Source of the DNA: Methanobrevibacter sp. | GTDB taxonomy: Archaea; Methanobacteriota; Methanobacteria; Methanobacteriales; Methanobacteriaceae | Assembly (NCBI GenBank): GCA_017652345.1 | Contig: JAGCBE010000103.1 | Span: forward strand, 1-64,000 | Direction of reading: 5' to 3' | DNA length: 64,000 bases | Shown: positions 39,564 to 48,094 of the stretch, in pieces | Layout of the letters: the number at the start of each line of letters is the position of its first letter | Position numbering within the stretch: the first letter of the stretch is position 1 | The notes under the pieces: generated by a model | What the model saw: only the letters and a program-made list of their open reading frames with translations | The model's database searches: none | What the model was told of the DNA's origin: nothing | Translations under genes and position numbers: made by a program

Positions 39564-40622
39564 ATGGCAAATAATTTAACAACAAATGATGGAGCAATTG
39601 AAACAGGGTTGCGAGCAGACGTCATGAGACTTAGTATGGAAAACAAAAATTTATTATCAAATAAAGATAGTATTTATGTTGGAACAGGTGATACCACTTC
39701 TGTAAATGTCGATGGTTCTACAATCACAATCCCCACTACTAAAGCTTTAGAAAAAGGTTCTGATAATACTGTTCTTAGTGTTGTTGGAGGAAACTTGGGC
39801 TACAACAAAGTTAACCCCGACTTGGTTCAAACAGGTGTTACTTATAATATAACAAGCCAAACGGCGTTAAATTGTGAAAACGCAAGCAGAGCTTCTTTCT
39901 CTTATGTTGCTGATGTTGCTGCTTACCCTGCTGTCGGAGGAGAACCCAGTGGAGAGACAATAGAAACTAGATTTAACAACAATACTACAGCAGTATCTAG
40001 CTTAGCACAAAGAGTTGCGCGTATAGAAACAATGATGAATAAAGGTGTGGACCTTCTAACAAGTACTTCAGCTTATCCATTTACTGTTACTGTAGGTGGA
40101 CACCAGTATGAAATAGGGGGAATAATATTTAGTAAACCAAATTCTGTTAGATATTATAATAGCTGTTTTTTATCTGGTACTATTTTATTGGGTGTAATGG
40201 ATGAAGATAATGAAAAATTTGATGGCTTTGAAGCTTTTTATAAAAACGGAGAAGTTGCAACATGTTCTTTGAACTTAAATGTTGATAATAAAAATTATCT
40301 ACCACAACAAGATGTTGAGTTTTACATAAACACAGATGTAAAACTTCGATATGATTTAAAGGCTTTAACGACTTCGTCGCTGTATGGGTGGTTTTCTATT
40401 GTAATGGGACAGCCACTTCTTTTAAAAATTAAAACAACAGGCGAAATAACTTTAGAAGCAAAAGGTCTCCCTGATGCTACTAAAACAAGTGGCTCTGCAA
40501 GTATGAGCCTTGATGCGTTTGAGTTTGGAAAATATAATCCAAATATTAGTATTCCCCAACCAATCATGGTGCCAACCATTCCAGTTATAAAAATATATTA
40601 TCTTCCAAAAATCAATGACTAA
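39564..40622 (+). CDS. Fibre / receptor-binding protein
   Basis: The 352-residue protein combines the shared N-terminal anchor (residues 1-90) with a short coiled coil (ETRFNNNTTAVSSLAQRVAR) and a beta-rich C-terminal head of about 190 residues (YPFTVTVGGHQYEIGG onwards). A head after a coiled neck is the usual layout of a receptor-binding protein. AGGAGGTGA precedes the ATG. It is the last gene of the structural block and is closed by a strong terminator. Confidence 0.6.
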   Translation: MANNLTTNDGAIETGLRADVMRLSMENKNLLSNKDSIYVGTGDTTSVNVDGSTITIPTTKALEKGSDNTVLSVVGGNLGYNKVNPDLVQTGVTYNITSQTALNCENASRASFSYVADVAAYPAVGGEPSGETIETRFNNNTTAVSSLAQRVARIETMMNKGVDLLTSTSAYPFTVTVGGHQYEIGGIIFSKPNSVRYYNSCFLSGTILLGVMDEDNEKFDGFEAFYKNGEVATCSLNLNVDNKNYLPQQDVEFYINTDVKLRYDLKALTTSSLYGWFSIVMGQPLLLKIKTTGEITLEAKGLPDATKTSGSASMSLDAFEFGKYNPNISIPQPIMVPTIPVIKIYYLPKIND

Positions 40623-40626
40623 AAAG

Positions 40627-40652
40627 AGGTAGGATTCGTCCTACCTTTTTTT
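40627..40652 (+). terminator. Terminator of the structural block
   Basis: AGGTAGGA and TCCTACCT form a perfect 8-pair stem with a UUCG loop and a six-T tail. Confidence 0.93.
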
Positions 40653-40666
40653 ACGTTAAACTCAAG

Positions 40667-40711
40667 TTAACACTACCACTTTTTACAAAAAACGAAAAAT
40701 GGTAATGTTAA
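40667..40711. repeat. Inverted repeat between convergent terminators
   Basis: TTAACACTACCA (40667-40678) and TGGTAATGTTAA (40700-40711) are complementary except one position, separated by 21 AT-rich bases. It could be a protein-binding site or a bidirectional hairpin; no gene lies here. Confidence 0.5.
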
Positions 40712-40723
40712 ATCGGTTTTAAT

Positions 40724-40754
40724 ATAAAAAAAGAGATGAATCTCTTCATCTCTT
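40724..40754 (-). terminator. Terminator for the minus-strand block
   Basis: On the minus strand AAGAGATGAA and TTCATCTCTT pair perfectly around a 4-base loop and are followed by a T-run. It lies 120 bases beyond the stop of the minus-strand nuclease gene, facing the plus-strand terminator. Confidence 0.85.
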
Positions 40755-40876
40755 ATAATTTTAAACTCAAATATTAAAATTTTAATCAATTTTCCTTGTA
40801 AAAATAGGGTGTTTTTTAATTGTATTGTTTTTCAGGTATAATTTATCCTTAAATAAATTAAAATTTAAAATTCGCC

Positions 40877-41524
40877 CTATTTTATAAACTTTTTAAAGAA
40901 CCCTTCTCCAAATATTTGAATAGGTTTAAGTTTACATTGTTCGCCACTTATATGTATAGCTCCTAAATAAGTTATCTCCCCTTTTGTAAAATAACCAGAT
41001 TGCTCTGCAGCTTTTTTATAAAGATTTAATTGAGCAGAAACACTTTGGGTGTGAATAGCGCTTGTTGTTTTGAAGTCACAAATAGCTTTTTGTCGGTCTT
41101 CTCCGACCTCGCAGGCAAGATCAAATCTTCCAGCTGCAACAGGTTCACTATTATCATCATATAGCACTACGATTTTTTCAGTAAACAAAGGGTTTACTTT
41201 ATATATAGGTTCTATATAAGTGAAATAGTTTCGTGTTTCTTGGTTTTTATCTGTTAGTAAGTCACTAATATCTAATCCCATCAAACGCATATCTATCAAG
41301 TCCTGTATTTGTTTGTGTACTTTTGTTCCATATTCTGCACTTCTTTGTAAGAGCTCTGGATTTACATTGGCATAAGAATTACCATATACACTTTGAATTA
41401 ATTCTGTAATACTAGGAACTTTTTTATCTCTAACGAAATAGCTATGAGAAGAAGGATAGAAAACAACTGTTTCTCCATTAGGTAAGACAACAGTTTCAAC
41501 TTCGTTGTTTGTTTGTGTGTCCAT
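40877..41524 (-). CDS. RecB-type PD-(D/E)XK exonuclease
   Basis: The 215-residue protein has the RecB-family nuclease layout: H70 in GTKVHKQI, E116, D135 in AGRFDLAC, D150-F-K152 in AICDFKTT and Q165-Y169 in QLNLY. Phage proteins of this class resect DNA ends to feed a single-strand-annealing recombinase, here the Rad52-like protein encoded divergently. ATG 41524 lies 7 bases after AGGTG, overlapping the previous gene's end. It is the last gene of the minus-strand block. Confidence 0.8.
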   Translation of the reverse strand: MDTQTNNEVETVVLPNGETVVFYPSSHSYFVRDKKVPSITELIQSVYGNSYANVNPELLQRSAEYGTKVHKQIQDLIDMRLMGLDISDLLTDKNQETRNYFTYIEPIYKVNPLFTEKIVVLYDDNSEPVAAGRFDLACEVGEDRQKAICDFKTTSAIHTQSVSAQLNLYKKAAEQSGYFTKGEITYLGAIHISGEQCKLKPIQIFGEGFFKKFIK

Positions 41525-41525
41525 A

Positions 41526-41981
41526 TTATTCACCTGACTTTACTTCAGAGAAAACCGCGTCGATAGATTTTTTTGAATCTTCTTCATCTTTTTTTACTTT
41601 TGTAATTCTAATACTATCAGAGACGCGATTTGTTGTTGTATACTTTACATACAACTCAGGATGTTCTTGTTTGAATTTCTTAGAATCTATTGTTTGTCTA
41701 GTAGACTCTGGAACATATGTAAAATTGTAGTCATCTGTTGTAATAGAAGAGTCTCCTGTTTCTGTATAATTGTTTTTAACAAGTTCTTTTACACCAGAAT
41801 CTACAGATTTTTTAATAGAGTTTAAGTAGTCTATTAAATTAACAAGGCTGGTATAGTTAGTTTGAAAATCTTTTGTTTTTACAATATCTGCGGTAATTTT
41901 GACACCATCTAGCTGTTGAGCCTCAGATATCTTTACAATATCGAGGCTTTTATCTAGATCTTTATTTGTTGTTTCAGACAT
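41526..41981 (-). CDS. Unknown recombination-block protein
   Basis: The 151-residue acidic protein is flanked by the ssDNA-binding-like gene (2 bases away) and the nuclease gene. Its YNFTYVPESTRQTIDSKKFK segment, then HPELYVKYTTTNRVSDSIRI, is reminiscent of small proteins found beside recombination genes in phages of lactic acid bacteria and other Firmicutes. Its role is unknown, perhaps an accessory to the nuclease or annealing protein. Confidence 0.6.
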   Translation of the reverse strand: MSETTNKDLDKSLDIVKISEAQQLDGVKITADIVKTKDFQTNYTSLVNLIDYLNSIKKSVDSGVKELVKNNYTETGDSSITTDDYNFTYVPESTRQTIDSKKFKQEHPELYVKYTTTNRVSDSIRITKVKKDEEDSKKSIDAVFSEVKSGE

Positions 41982-41983
41982 AA

Positions 41984-42970
41984 TTAGAAATCAAGGTCTG
42001 CTGCAAATGCTTTAGATGAAGCTGGAGCAGCTGAAGCTTCCTTTTTAGGTGTTGAGCTTTCATTATTTTCATTGCTCTTCATTCTCTTACCGTTTTCAAT
42101 CATCTTTGTTTCTCTCTTCGCCATACCTTCTTGTACAGATTTGATAGAAATGCAACCTTGTTCGCCTTGTTTAATAGGTTTCTTTGATAATCCTGTTATA
42201 ATTCTTTCTCTAGTGAATAAAGTTTCATATTGAGGTTGAGGAGCTTCACCAAAGAATTCATCTTGGTTTTCAGTTCCTTCTTTTAAAACTCTTTGAACCA
42301 TACTAACAAGTTCACCCTTAATAGTTAAAGTGTCATTCTTTGAGAAGTTTGCAGCCATGTAACCAGCGATACCTTTTTCTGTAGGAGCAATAAAATCAAT
42401 ACATTGTACTGATTCATCCCACATAGGAAGAACACCATTAATAACATATCTTCCTGTTTCTTTTTCTGTTTCTCCTTCTGTTACAGTTTCTGGTTTGATG
42501 TCTTCAATGAATAAATCAACAGTAAATTCAGCTCTAGGACTAAATGGTGAAGCTTCTGTTTCAATTTTTTCACCTGCTTTAAAACCTTTTAAAAGAATCA
42601 TTGAACGACTTCTTTCACCAACTTTTGAAGCAAATTCTTCAAATCTAGCTTGAGCCCAAACTTTTGTAGCATGTTTTGAAGCTTCTTCGAATGTTGCAGA
42701 TGGGTTGTTCTTAATATAAGAAGCAATAGAAACAATATCGTCATCTAATAAACGACTTAATGATTCATACTCTGCTGAATCTTCACCGCTTTTTGTTAAG
42801 GCTGGTGTGTAGAATTGCACCTTATAGCTGTTTGCATTGTCAGTCGCGATAAGTAATGAACCGCGAATAACTTGACCGCTCTTTTCTGTAGACACAGATT
42901 CTAGGTTATTTTCCTTTAAATAACCACTAATATGAATTGAATTTTGAAATCTTTTTTCTTTTTCTGCCAT
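41984..42970 (-). CDS. Putative single-stranded DNA-binding protein with acidic C-terminal tip
   Basis: The 328-residue protein is beta-rich in its centre (RGSLLIATDNANSYKVQFYT; DTLTIKGELVSMVQRVLK), fitting an OB-fold ssDNA-binding protein of the larger phage type. After a low-complexity linker of Ser, Ala, Lys and Asn it ends in FAADLDF, like the acidic docking tip of bacterial SSB (ending in IPF). The start at 42970 has AAGGAG upstream on the minus strand. It heads the block containing the nuclease. Function is inferred. Confidence 0.65.
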   Translation of the reverse strand: MAEKEKRFQNSIHISGYLKENNLESVSTEKSGQVIRGSLLIATDNANSYKVQFYTPALTKSGEDSAEYESLSRLLDDDIVSIASYIKNNPSATFEEASKHATKVWAQARFEEFASKVGERSRSMILLKGFKAGEKIETEASPFSPRAEFTVDLFIEDIKPETVTEGETEKETGRYVINGVLPMWDESVQCIDFIAPTEKGIAGYMAANFSKNDTLTIKGELVSMVQRVLKEGTENQDEFFGEAPQPQYETLFTRERIITGLSKKPIKQGEQGCISIKSVQEGMAKRETKMIENGKRMKSNENNESSTPKKEASAAPASSKAFAADLDF

Positions 42971-43040
42971 TTTTTTATCTCCTTTTAAATTATATAATTT
43001 TAAAGAACGGTATTTGCAGATTTTTTCGTTCTTCAATAAT

Positions 43041-43068
43041 AGTATACTCTTTTTAAAAAATAAGTCAA
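43041..43068 (-). promoter_or_regulatory. Promoter of the minus-strand recombination block
   Basis: On the minus strand TTGACT (43068-43063) is followed after 16 bases by TATACT (43046-43041). It reads towards the ssDNA-binding-like gene starting at 42970 and is back to back with the plus-strand promoter at 43179. Confidence 0.65.
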
Positions 43069-43178
43069 TAGGTAAAATAAAAAATTTTTTTAATTAAAAA
43101 TAAAAGCAATATTTTATTGACTATTATCCTTATATTATATACGCGTGTGAATATTTTATTTTTTTTGTAAAAAAGATA

Positions 43179-43206
43179 TTGACTTCTAATTTTATTATGA
43201 TATAAT
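43179..43206 (+). promoter_or_regulatory. Promoter of the replication operon
   Basis: TTGACT at 43179-43184, 16-base spacer, TATAAT at 43201-43206 with an extended TG. The AAAGGAGG of the first gene follows 17 bases later. Confidence 0.8.
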
Positions 43207-43237
43207 GAGTATGCAGGAAAATAAAGGAGGTAGAAAA

Positions 43238-43547
43238 ATGATAGAAAAAGATAAAATTATTTTCCCTTTGCTTACTTCAGAAGACATAGAGGTTAAAGTT
43301 AAGCAGGTTACAAAGACAGGAGCATTGTTGCTACTTTACAAGACTGCTAGAGTAGATGCACAAATTTTAGATGAAGTGTTTGGTGTAACTAATTGGACAA
43401 CAGATGTTAAAGAAGTTAAAGGTAACTTATATTGCGGTATAGGTGTTAGAGAAAGCTCAGATCAAGATTTTGTTTGGAAATGGGACTGCGGAATTGAATC
43501 AGGACAAAATGATGGCCAAGAAGTCAAGGCTGAATCTTCCGATGCGT
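43238..43547 (+). CDS. Rad52-like single-strand annealing protein, exon 1
   Basis: Exon 1 gives the first 103 residues: MIEKDKIIFPLL, ILDEVFGVTNWTTDVKEV, LYCGIGVRE and VKAESSDA. These are the conserved beta strands of phage Rad52/Sak-type annealing proteins, which pair complementary strands during recombination. Exon 1 stops inside the conserved SSDA-FKRAA motif at the intron border. The ATG follows AAAGGAGG. Spliced length is 312 residues. Reading on into the intron gives only a short false C-terminus. Confidence 0.82.
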
Positions 43548-44571
43548 TAACTACTTTTGAAGGAGTAAAGTTATGTACTATGTTTACAAGATTGAGCTCC
43601 CTTTCAAACATGTCTATATAGGCGCAACCAATAATATAACAAGAAGAAAAGATCAACACAACGAAAATGCTAGGAAAGAAAAAAGTTATTTTGGAAGATA
43701 TTTAAAAGAAAATAATATAATTTTAAATCAAGATAACTTTGAAATCTTGTACTCATCCGAAAAAAGAAAAGAAGCATTAAAGCAAGAAGAATATTACATT
43801 AAAAAATATGACAATGACAAGAATTATGTTTCATTGAATGAAAGTAAAACAAAAAGAGAAAAGAAAAAAGTAGTTATAAATAAAACTTGTCTTGAGTATA
43901 TTGTAATTGATTTCGTAGACCATAATTTCTGGTATGTAAAAGATATTAGAGAGTATGAGCTTAACAATGACTTTTGTAGAGGATGTTTACACAGAACTGT
44001 AAGGTCAAAGTTTACCATAACAAAAAACAGATATAAAGCATTTTATTTAAATGTGTGGAACAATATGACTGCAGATGAAAAAGAGTATTATCTTTCTGGT
44101 AAATTTTTAGAAGATAAAAATAAAAAATTAAAAGAAAATAAACAACATAATTATCAAAAAAGATATCTTGTTGAAAATAAAAGTGGAGAAACTTTTGTTG
44201 TAACAAACTTAAACGAGTTTGCACGACAACATGGTATCAACAAAGGTAATTTACATAATTCATTTAAAAGTCATACTTGGTGCAATAACTATAGAGTGAA
44301 AGAAAGACTTTAAGCGCATCTAAAACCTATTGAATTGCTGGAAACTCCTTAGAGCCTTAATTACCAAAGTGTGAAAATATTAAGGATTGGACAATCAGCA
44401 GCGAAGCCTTACACAAAGGAACGTCCAACGACTATCTCGAAAGAGAGTAGACACAAGTGTGTCGAAGTGGTAGGGGCCTTATTAAAGGTCAAGATATAGT
44501 CTGAACTCATAAGAAATTATGAGCGGTCATATAAGACGCATTGAGAGTAACGAACTCAGTGGAACAAAATG
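43548..44571 (+). ncRNA. Group I intron in the annealing-protein gene, with ORF in P1 loop
   Basis: Exon end ATGCGT (43542-43547) pairs with GCGCAT (44314-44319), giving the required U-G at the splice site; TTTAA just before it pairs with the 3' exon TTAAA (P10) and the intron ends in G. Core landmarks GAATTGCTGGAAAC, AATCAGCAGC, CGACTATC and AAGATATAGTC follow. The 741-base endonuclease ORF sits entirely in the P1 loop. Excision joins GAT-GCG-T to TT-AAA, restoring SDAFKRAA. Confidence 0.93.
43573..44313 (+). CDS. GIY-YIG homing endonuclease (intron-encoded)
   Basis: The 246-residue protein begins MYYVYKIELPFKHVYIGATNN, where YYVYK and VYIGATN form the GIY-YIG active-site strands; R25 and R26, in NNITRRKDQH, follow, and E73 lies in QEEYYIKKYD. 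The C-terminal part carries a short NUMOD-like DNA-binding segment (TNLNEFARQHGINKGNLHNS). AAGGAG lies before the ATG. The enzyme would cut intron-less alleles of the annealing gene and spread the intron. Confidence 0.9.
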   Translation: MYYVYKIELPFKHVYIGATNNITRRKDQHNENARKEKSYFGRYLKENNIILNQDNFEILYSSEKRKEALKQEEYYIKKYDNDKNYVSLNESKTKREKKKVVINKTCLEYIVIDFVDHNFWYVKDIREYELNNDFCRGCLHRTVRSKFTITKNRYKAFYLNVWNNMTADEKEYYLSGKFLEDKNKKLKENKQHNYQKRYLVENKSGETFVVTNLNEFARQHGINKGNLHNSFKSHTWCNNYRVKERL

Positions 44572-45200
44572 TTAAAAGAGCAGCAAGCCGTTTAGGCATC
44601 GGCAGAGAGTTGTATACTTCTCCTCAAATTTGGGCAGATGTTGCAACGGTTGAAAAAGGTGGTAAGTGGTATTTAAACGACCCTTATGCAAAATATGTTG
44701 TTACAGAAATCCAATACAATGAAGAAACTAGAAAAATTGTCAAGTTAGTAATTCAAAATGCTAAAACTGATACTGTAGTATTTGAATGGGCATTAAAAAC
44801 AACTGGAGCTATGGGTAAAAAGATGTCAAAAACAGTTTCTCATGACCAAAAAACATCTGTAAAAGAAGCTCAACAAGAAGAAATCGATAATTCTTATCAA
44901 GAATATAAAGCAGAAGAAGATATTTTTGTTGAAAAAGAAGAAACTGTAAAAACTGAAACTCCAAAAACTAAAAAATCTACAAAAGAAGATAAGGCAGATC
45001 TTAAGACATTAGTAAAAGAAATTGGCTTAATGGTTCAAAACATGATGACAAATCAAGGAAACGCTACTGGATACAAGAAGATTGTAGAAGAAGTAACAGG
45101 AAGCTCTTCATTCAAATGTAACACAGCTACAGAAGACCAATATGATTTAATTCTTGGTATAAGAAACAAGATGGTTGAACAAGGATATGGCAACATTTAG
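44572..45200 (+). CDS. Rad52-like single-strand annealing protein, exon 2
   Basis: Exon 2 supplies KRAASRLGIGRELYTSPQIW, the second conserved block of Rad52/Sak-type proteins, and finishes the annealing core at about residue 170. The rest (Glu/Lys linker, then a helical end) is probably for partner contacts. The upstream ORF start at 44541 is an artefact of the intron. The stop overlaps the next gene. Together with the minus-strand nuclease it would make an exonuclease/annealase recombination pair. Confidence 0.82.
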
Positions 45201-45669
45201 ATGTGCGATATGTGGCACTATTAAAGAAGGGTTAAAATATTCTTTTGGTCGTAAAACAGTTTGCTATGATTGTTATCAACAAGAGGTTAATAAATTCAAA
45301 ACTATCTCTGAAAAGAAAAATAAAATATATGATTATATTAAACAGGTTTTCAACATAGATTCTCTTGATGAAAAAACAGTGGATGGTATAGACCGTCTTC
45401 TTAAAGATGGTAAAAAAGAAGACGGTATCTTATATACCATATATTATGTTTACAAAGTGACAGAGCATAATTTAGATTTAGAGTTTTTATATTATAATAT
45501 AGCAAAATACTATCAAGAAGCCAAAGACTTTTATAAAAAGCAACAAGAAATTAGTAAAATCAACCAAGAAGTTGATCTTACTCAAAAAACAGTAACTATA
45601 ACAATTAAGAAATCAGACTTAGAAAAAAAGTCTGAGCCAAAGTTTTCCTATAAAATGGAAGACTTGTAG
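45187..45669 (+). CDS. Zinc-ribbon protein of the replication operon
   Basis: The 160-residue product starts MATFRCAICGTIKEG, then VCYDCYQQEV, two CxxC pairs forming a small zinc finger. The rest is helical and ends in a basic-acidic tail. It overlaps the annealing gene and precedes the helicase gene by 20 bases. A role in loading or regulating the replisome is possible, but no specific family is recognised. Confidence 0.6.
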   Translation: MATFRCAICGTIKEGLKYSFGRKTVCYDCYQQEVNKFKTISEKKNKIYDYIKQVFNIDSLDEKTVDGIDRLLKDGKKEDGILYTIYYVYKVTEHNLDLEFLYYNIAKYYQEAKDFYKKQQEISKINQEVDLTQKTVTITIKKSDLEKKSEPKFSYKMEDL

Positions 45670-45689
45670 CAGTGCAAGGGGGTATTCCA

Positions 45690-48083
45690 ATGGCAACTAA
45701 TGAAACAAAATTTGTTTCATCAAACAAACTAGCAGTAATACATGTATTAGCTGCTTTAATTAAAAATCCGTTATTATTTGCAGATAATAATTATGATTTT
45801 TCTATTGATGATTTTCCAGAGCAATTTCATCGTATTCTATTTGGAGCAGTTGAACACTTGGCTAAGAATGGAATGGAAACAATAGGATATATTGATATTG
45901 ACCAATTTTTAAAACAATATACAGTTCAATATCAAGTTTTTACTGCGAATAAAGGTGTAGAATATATACAAAACATATTAGCTATTTATGACCCTAAAAA
46001 ATTTGATTATTATTATCACACTCTTAAAAAATACAGTGTTATCAATAAGTTAAATGAAGCAGGCGTGGACACAACTGATATTTATGACCCCAATATCATT
46101 GATCCAGAACAAAGTGCTAAAATGCATGCTAACTTCGATAACTTAACTGTTAATGATATCTTATTAAAGGAAGAGACCAAACTAATCTTGATAAAAGAAA
46201 AGTTTGGAACTAATTCAGACAGGGTTGAAAACCACGCAGGAGATGGTTTAAGAGCACTAAAAGAAAGACTTAAAGAAGTTCCTGATATAGGATTACCTCT
46301 TATTTCACCTAAGTTGACTACAATATACAGAGGACAAAGAAGAGGTTGTTTGTTTATGGAATCAGCTCCTACAGGTATGGGAAAAGCACTACCCAATAGC
46401 TCTAAGATACCAACACCAAATGGTTGGAAAACAATAGGAGATATTAAAGTGGGAGACTATTTGTTTGATGCAAATGGACATCCTACAAAAGTTTTAGCTA
46501 TTTTTCCTCAAGGAGAAAAGCAGGTTTATGAAATTACTTTCTTCGATGGTAGAAAGGTAAGATGTTGTGAAGATCATTTGTGGACTTATACCACAAAACT
46601 TTCTGAAAATGGTGAGGTTTTACCACGAAACTGTAAAACAAAAACTTTAAAAGAAATTATAGAACAGGAACAACATGATGAATTTTTACATTTCCTTAAT
46701 GACGAGGGTAAATGTTATTTATTTATTCCACAGCAAAAAGCAGTTGAATATCCAAAACAAAAACATTCTTTGAGTCCTTATAAATATGGAAAACAATTAG
46801 AAACTTGTATTCCAACAGAGTACCTAGAAGATTGTATTAAGAATAGAGAAAAATTAATAAAAGGAATGATTCGCAACAATAAACATCTTGTTTTCAAAGA
46901 AAAAGATGGCGAACTTCGTTTAAAAACTACTCATGAGCAACTAGCAAAAGATTTTGTAACTTTAGCTAGAAGTCTAGGATATCAAACAGAAAGAACCATA
47001 GATTTTAGTTGGGATATCAAAGGAATATATAAAGTTAAGTGTAAAAAGGCAAAAGCAGTCGCTATGGGTGGTGTAAAAAAATTAGATTATTCAGAAGAAA
47101 TGACATGTTTCTTAGTAGATAATCAAGAACACTTGTTCCTAACAGATGACTTTGTTGTAACACATAATAGTCGTGTTGCCAATGGAGAAGCTTGTCATTT
47201 AGCAGTTCCTGAATATTATGACCCTGAACAGAAAAAATGGATTACAACAAATTTACAAGAATCTGTTTTGGTTATTTCTACAGAGTTAGAAGAGTATGAA
47301 TGTCAACAAATGTGGTTGGCTAACATCGCAGGCGTTCCTGAAATGTCTATAAAAGATGGTAGGTATATGACTGATGAAGAGGAAAGAGTCGACCATGCTA
47401 TTGAACTACTTGAAAAATCAAATCTATATTTTGTTAGCATCACCAACTTTGATATTGATGATATTGTTAATACAATAAAAAAATATAAACAATTACATGA
47501 TGTTAATTATGTATATTTTGATTATCTAGGTGAAAGTTTAAAATTGACAGCTGGTGCAGCTCGTCAAACAAGAGTTCAAGGATTAAGAACAGATCAAGTA
47601 TTATTAATGTTTGCTTCTGCATTAAAAGATTTAGCAAAGACATTAAATATCTATATCTGGACTTCTACACAGTTGTCAGGTGATTATAAAAATGCTAAAG
47701 AACTAGATGCTGGTTATTTAAGATCAGCCAAGAGTATCGCAGATAAAGTAGACGTAGGTTCTATTTTAATGCCAATTAGAGAACAAGATAAACCTGCCAT
47801 TCAAGATTATTTAGCAAAAGGTTTTGAGCTTAAACCAACAGCTGTTATGTATGTGTATAAAGTCAGAGCAGGTAGTTTCCAAAATATTAAAGTATACGTT
47901 CATTTCAACAGAGATATCTGTAGAAGATATGACTGCTTTGTTGTAGATAACGAAGGAAAAATGATTCAAGTCAACGACACGAATATTGAGTTAATGTTAG
48001 ACCAGACCAGTGAAAAAGAATTTGAGGTTGCTTTCATGGGTGGTGCTACTAAAAAGAGCTCAGATTTTGACTTCGACTTTTAG
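45690..48083 (+). CDS. DnaB-like replicative helicase with intein
   Basis: The 797-residue precursor becomes about 536 residues after removal of a 261-residue intein. The helicase has an N-terminal DnaB-like helical domain (KLAVIHVLAALIKNPLLFA), Walker A APTGMGK-S split by the intein after K232, and downstream VLVISTELEEYE, VNYVYFDYLGES and WTSTQLSGDYKNAKE motifs of RecA-fold helicases. It unwinds DNA ahead of the phage polymerase. It ends in SSDFDFDF, the same acidic tail as the nuclease at 49248. ATG 45690 follows AAGGGGG. Confidence 0.88.
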   Translation: MATNETKFVSSNKLAVIHVLAALIKNPLLFADNNYDFSIDDFPEQFHRILFGAVEHLAKNGMETIGYIDIDQFLKQYTVQYQVFTANKGVEYIQNILAIYDPKKFDYYYHTLKKYSVINKLNEAGVDTTDIYDPNIIDPEQSAKMHANFDNLTVNDILLKEETKLILIKEKFGTNSDRVENHAGDGLRALKERLKEVPDIGLPLISPKLTTIYRGQRRGCLFMESAPTGMGKALPNSSKIPTPNGWKTIGDIKVGDYLFDANGHPTKVLAIFPQGEKQVYEITFFDGRKVRCCEDHLWTYTTKLSENGEVLPRNCKTKTLKEIIEQEQHDEFLHFLNDEGKCYLFIPQQKAVEYPKQKHSLSPYKYGKQLETCIPTEYLEDCIKNREKLIKGMIRNNKHLVFKEKDGELRLKTTHEQLAKDFVTLARSLGYQTERTIDFSWDIKGIYKVKCKKAKAVAMGGVKKLDYSEEMTCFLVDNQEHLFLTDDFVVTHNSRVANGEACHLAVPEYYDPEQKKWITTNLQESVLVISTELEEYECQQMWLANIAGVPEMSIKDGRYMTDEEERVDHAIELLEKSNLYFVSITNFDIDDIVNTIKKYKQLHDVNYVYFDYLGESLKLTAGAARQTRVQGLRTDQVLLMFASALKDLAKTLNIYIWTSTQLSGDYKNAKELDAGYLRSAKSIADKVDVGSILMPIREQDKPAIQDYLAKGFELKPTAVMYVYKVRAGSFQNIKVYVHFNRDICRRYDCFVVDNEGKMIQVNDTNIELMLDQTSEKEFEVAFMGGATKKSSDFDFDF
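46386..47168 (+). other. Class 3 intein in the helicase Walker A motif
   Basis: The 261-residue insert lies between GMGK and S. It starts with Ala, not Cys or Ser, then TPNGWKTIGDIKVGDYLF (block A), CCEDHLW with W66 (block B) and a C-terminal MTCFLVDNQEHLFL...VVTHN with C241, T259, H260 and N261; the +1 residue is Ser. Trp, Cys and Thr form the WCT triplet of class 3 inteins. The middle has a degraded LAGLIDADG-type helix (REKLIKGMIRNNK), so homing activity is probably lost. Confidence 0.9.
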
Positions 48084-48094
48084 AGGTGAACTTT

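Noticed and set aside
43117..43140. Additional plus-strand promoter TTGACT/TATATT near 43.1 kb
   Set aside because: No -10 at 16-18 bases; the promoter at 43179 is better in every way.
43573..44571. Reading the annealing gene as two separate proteins with starts at 43205 and 44541
   Set aside because: P1, P10, terminal G and restored SDAFKRAA show one spliced gene; the start at 44541 lies inside the intron.
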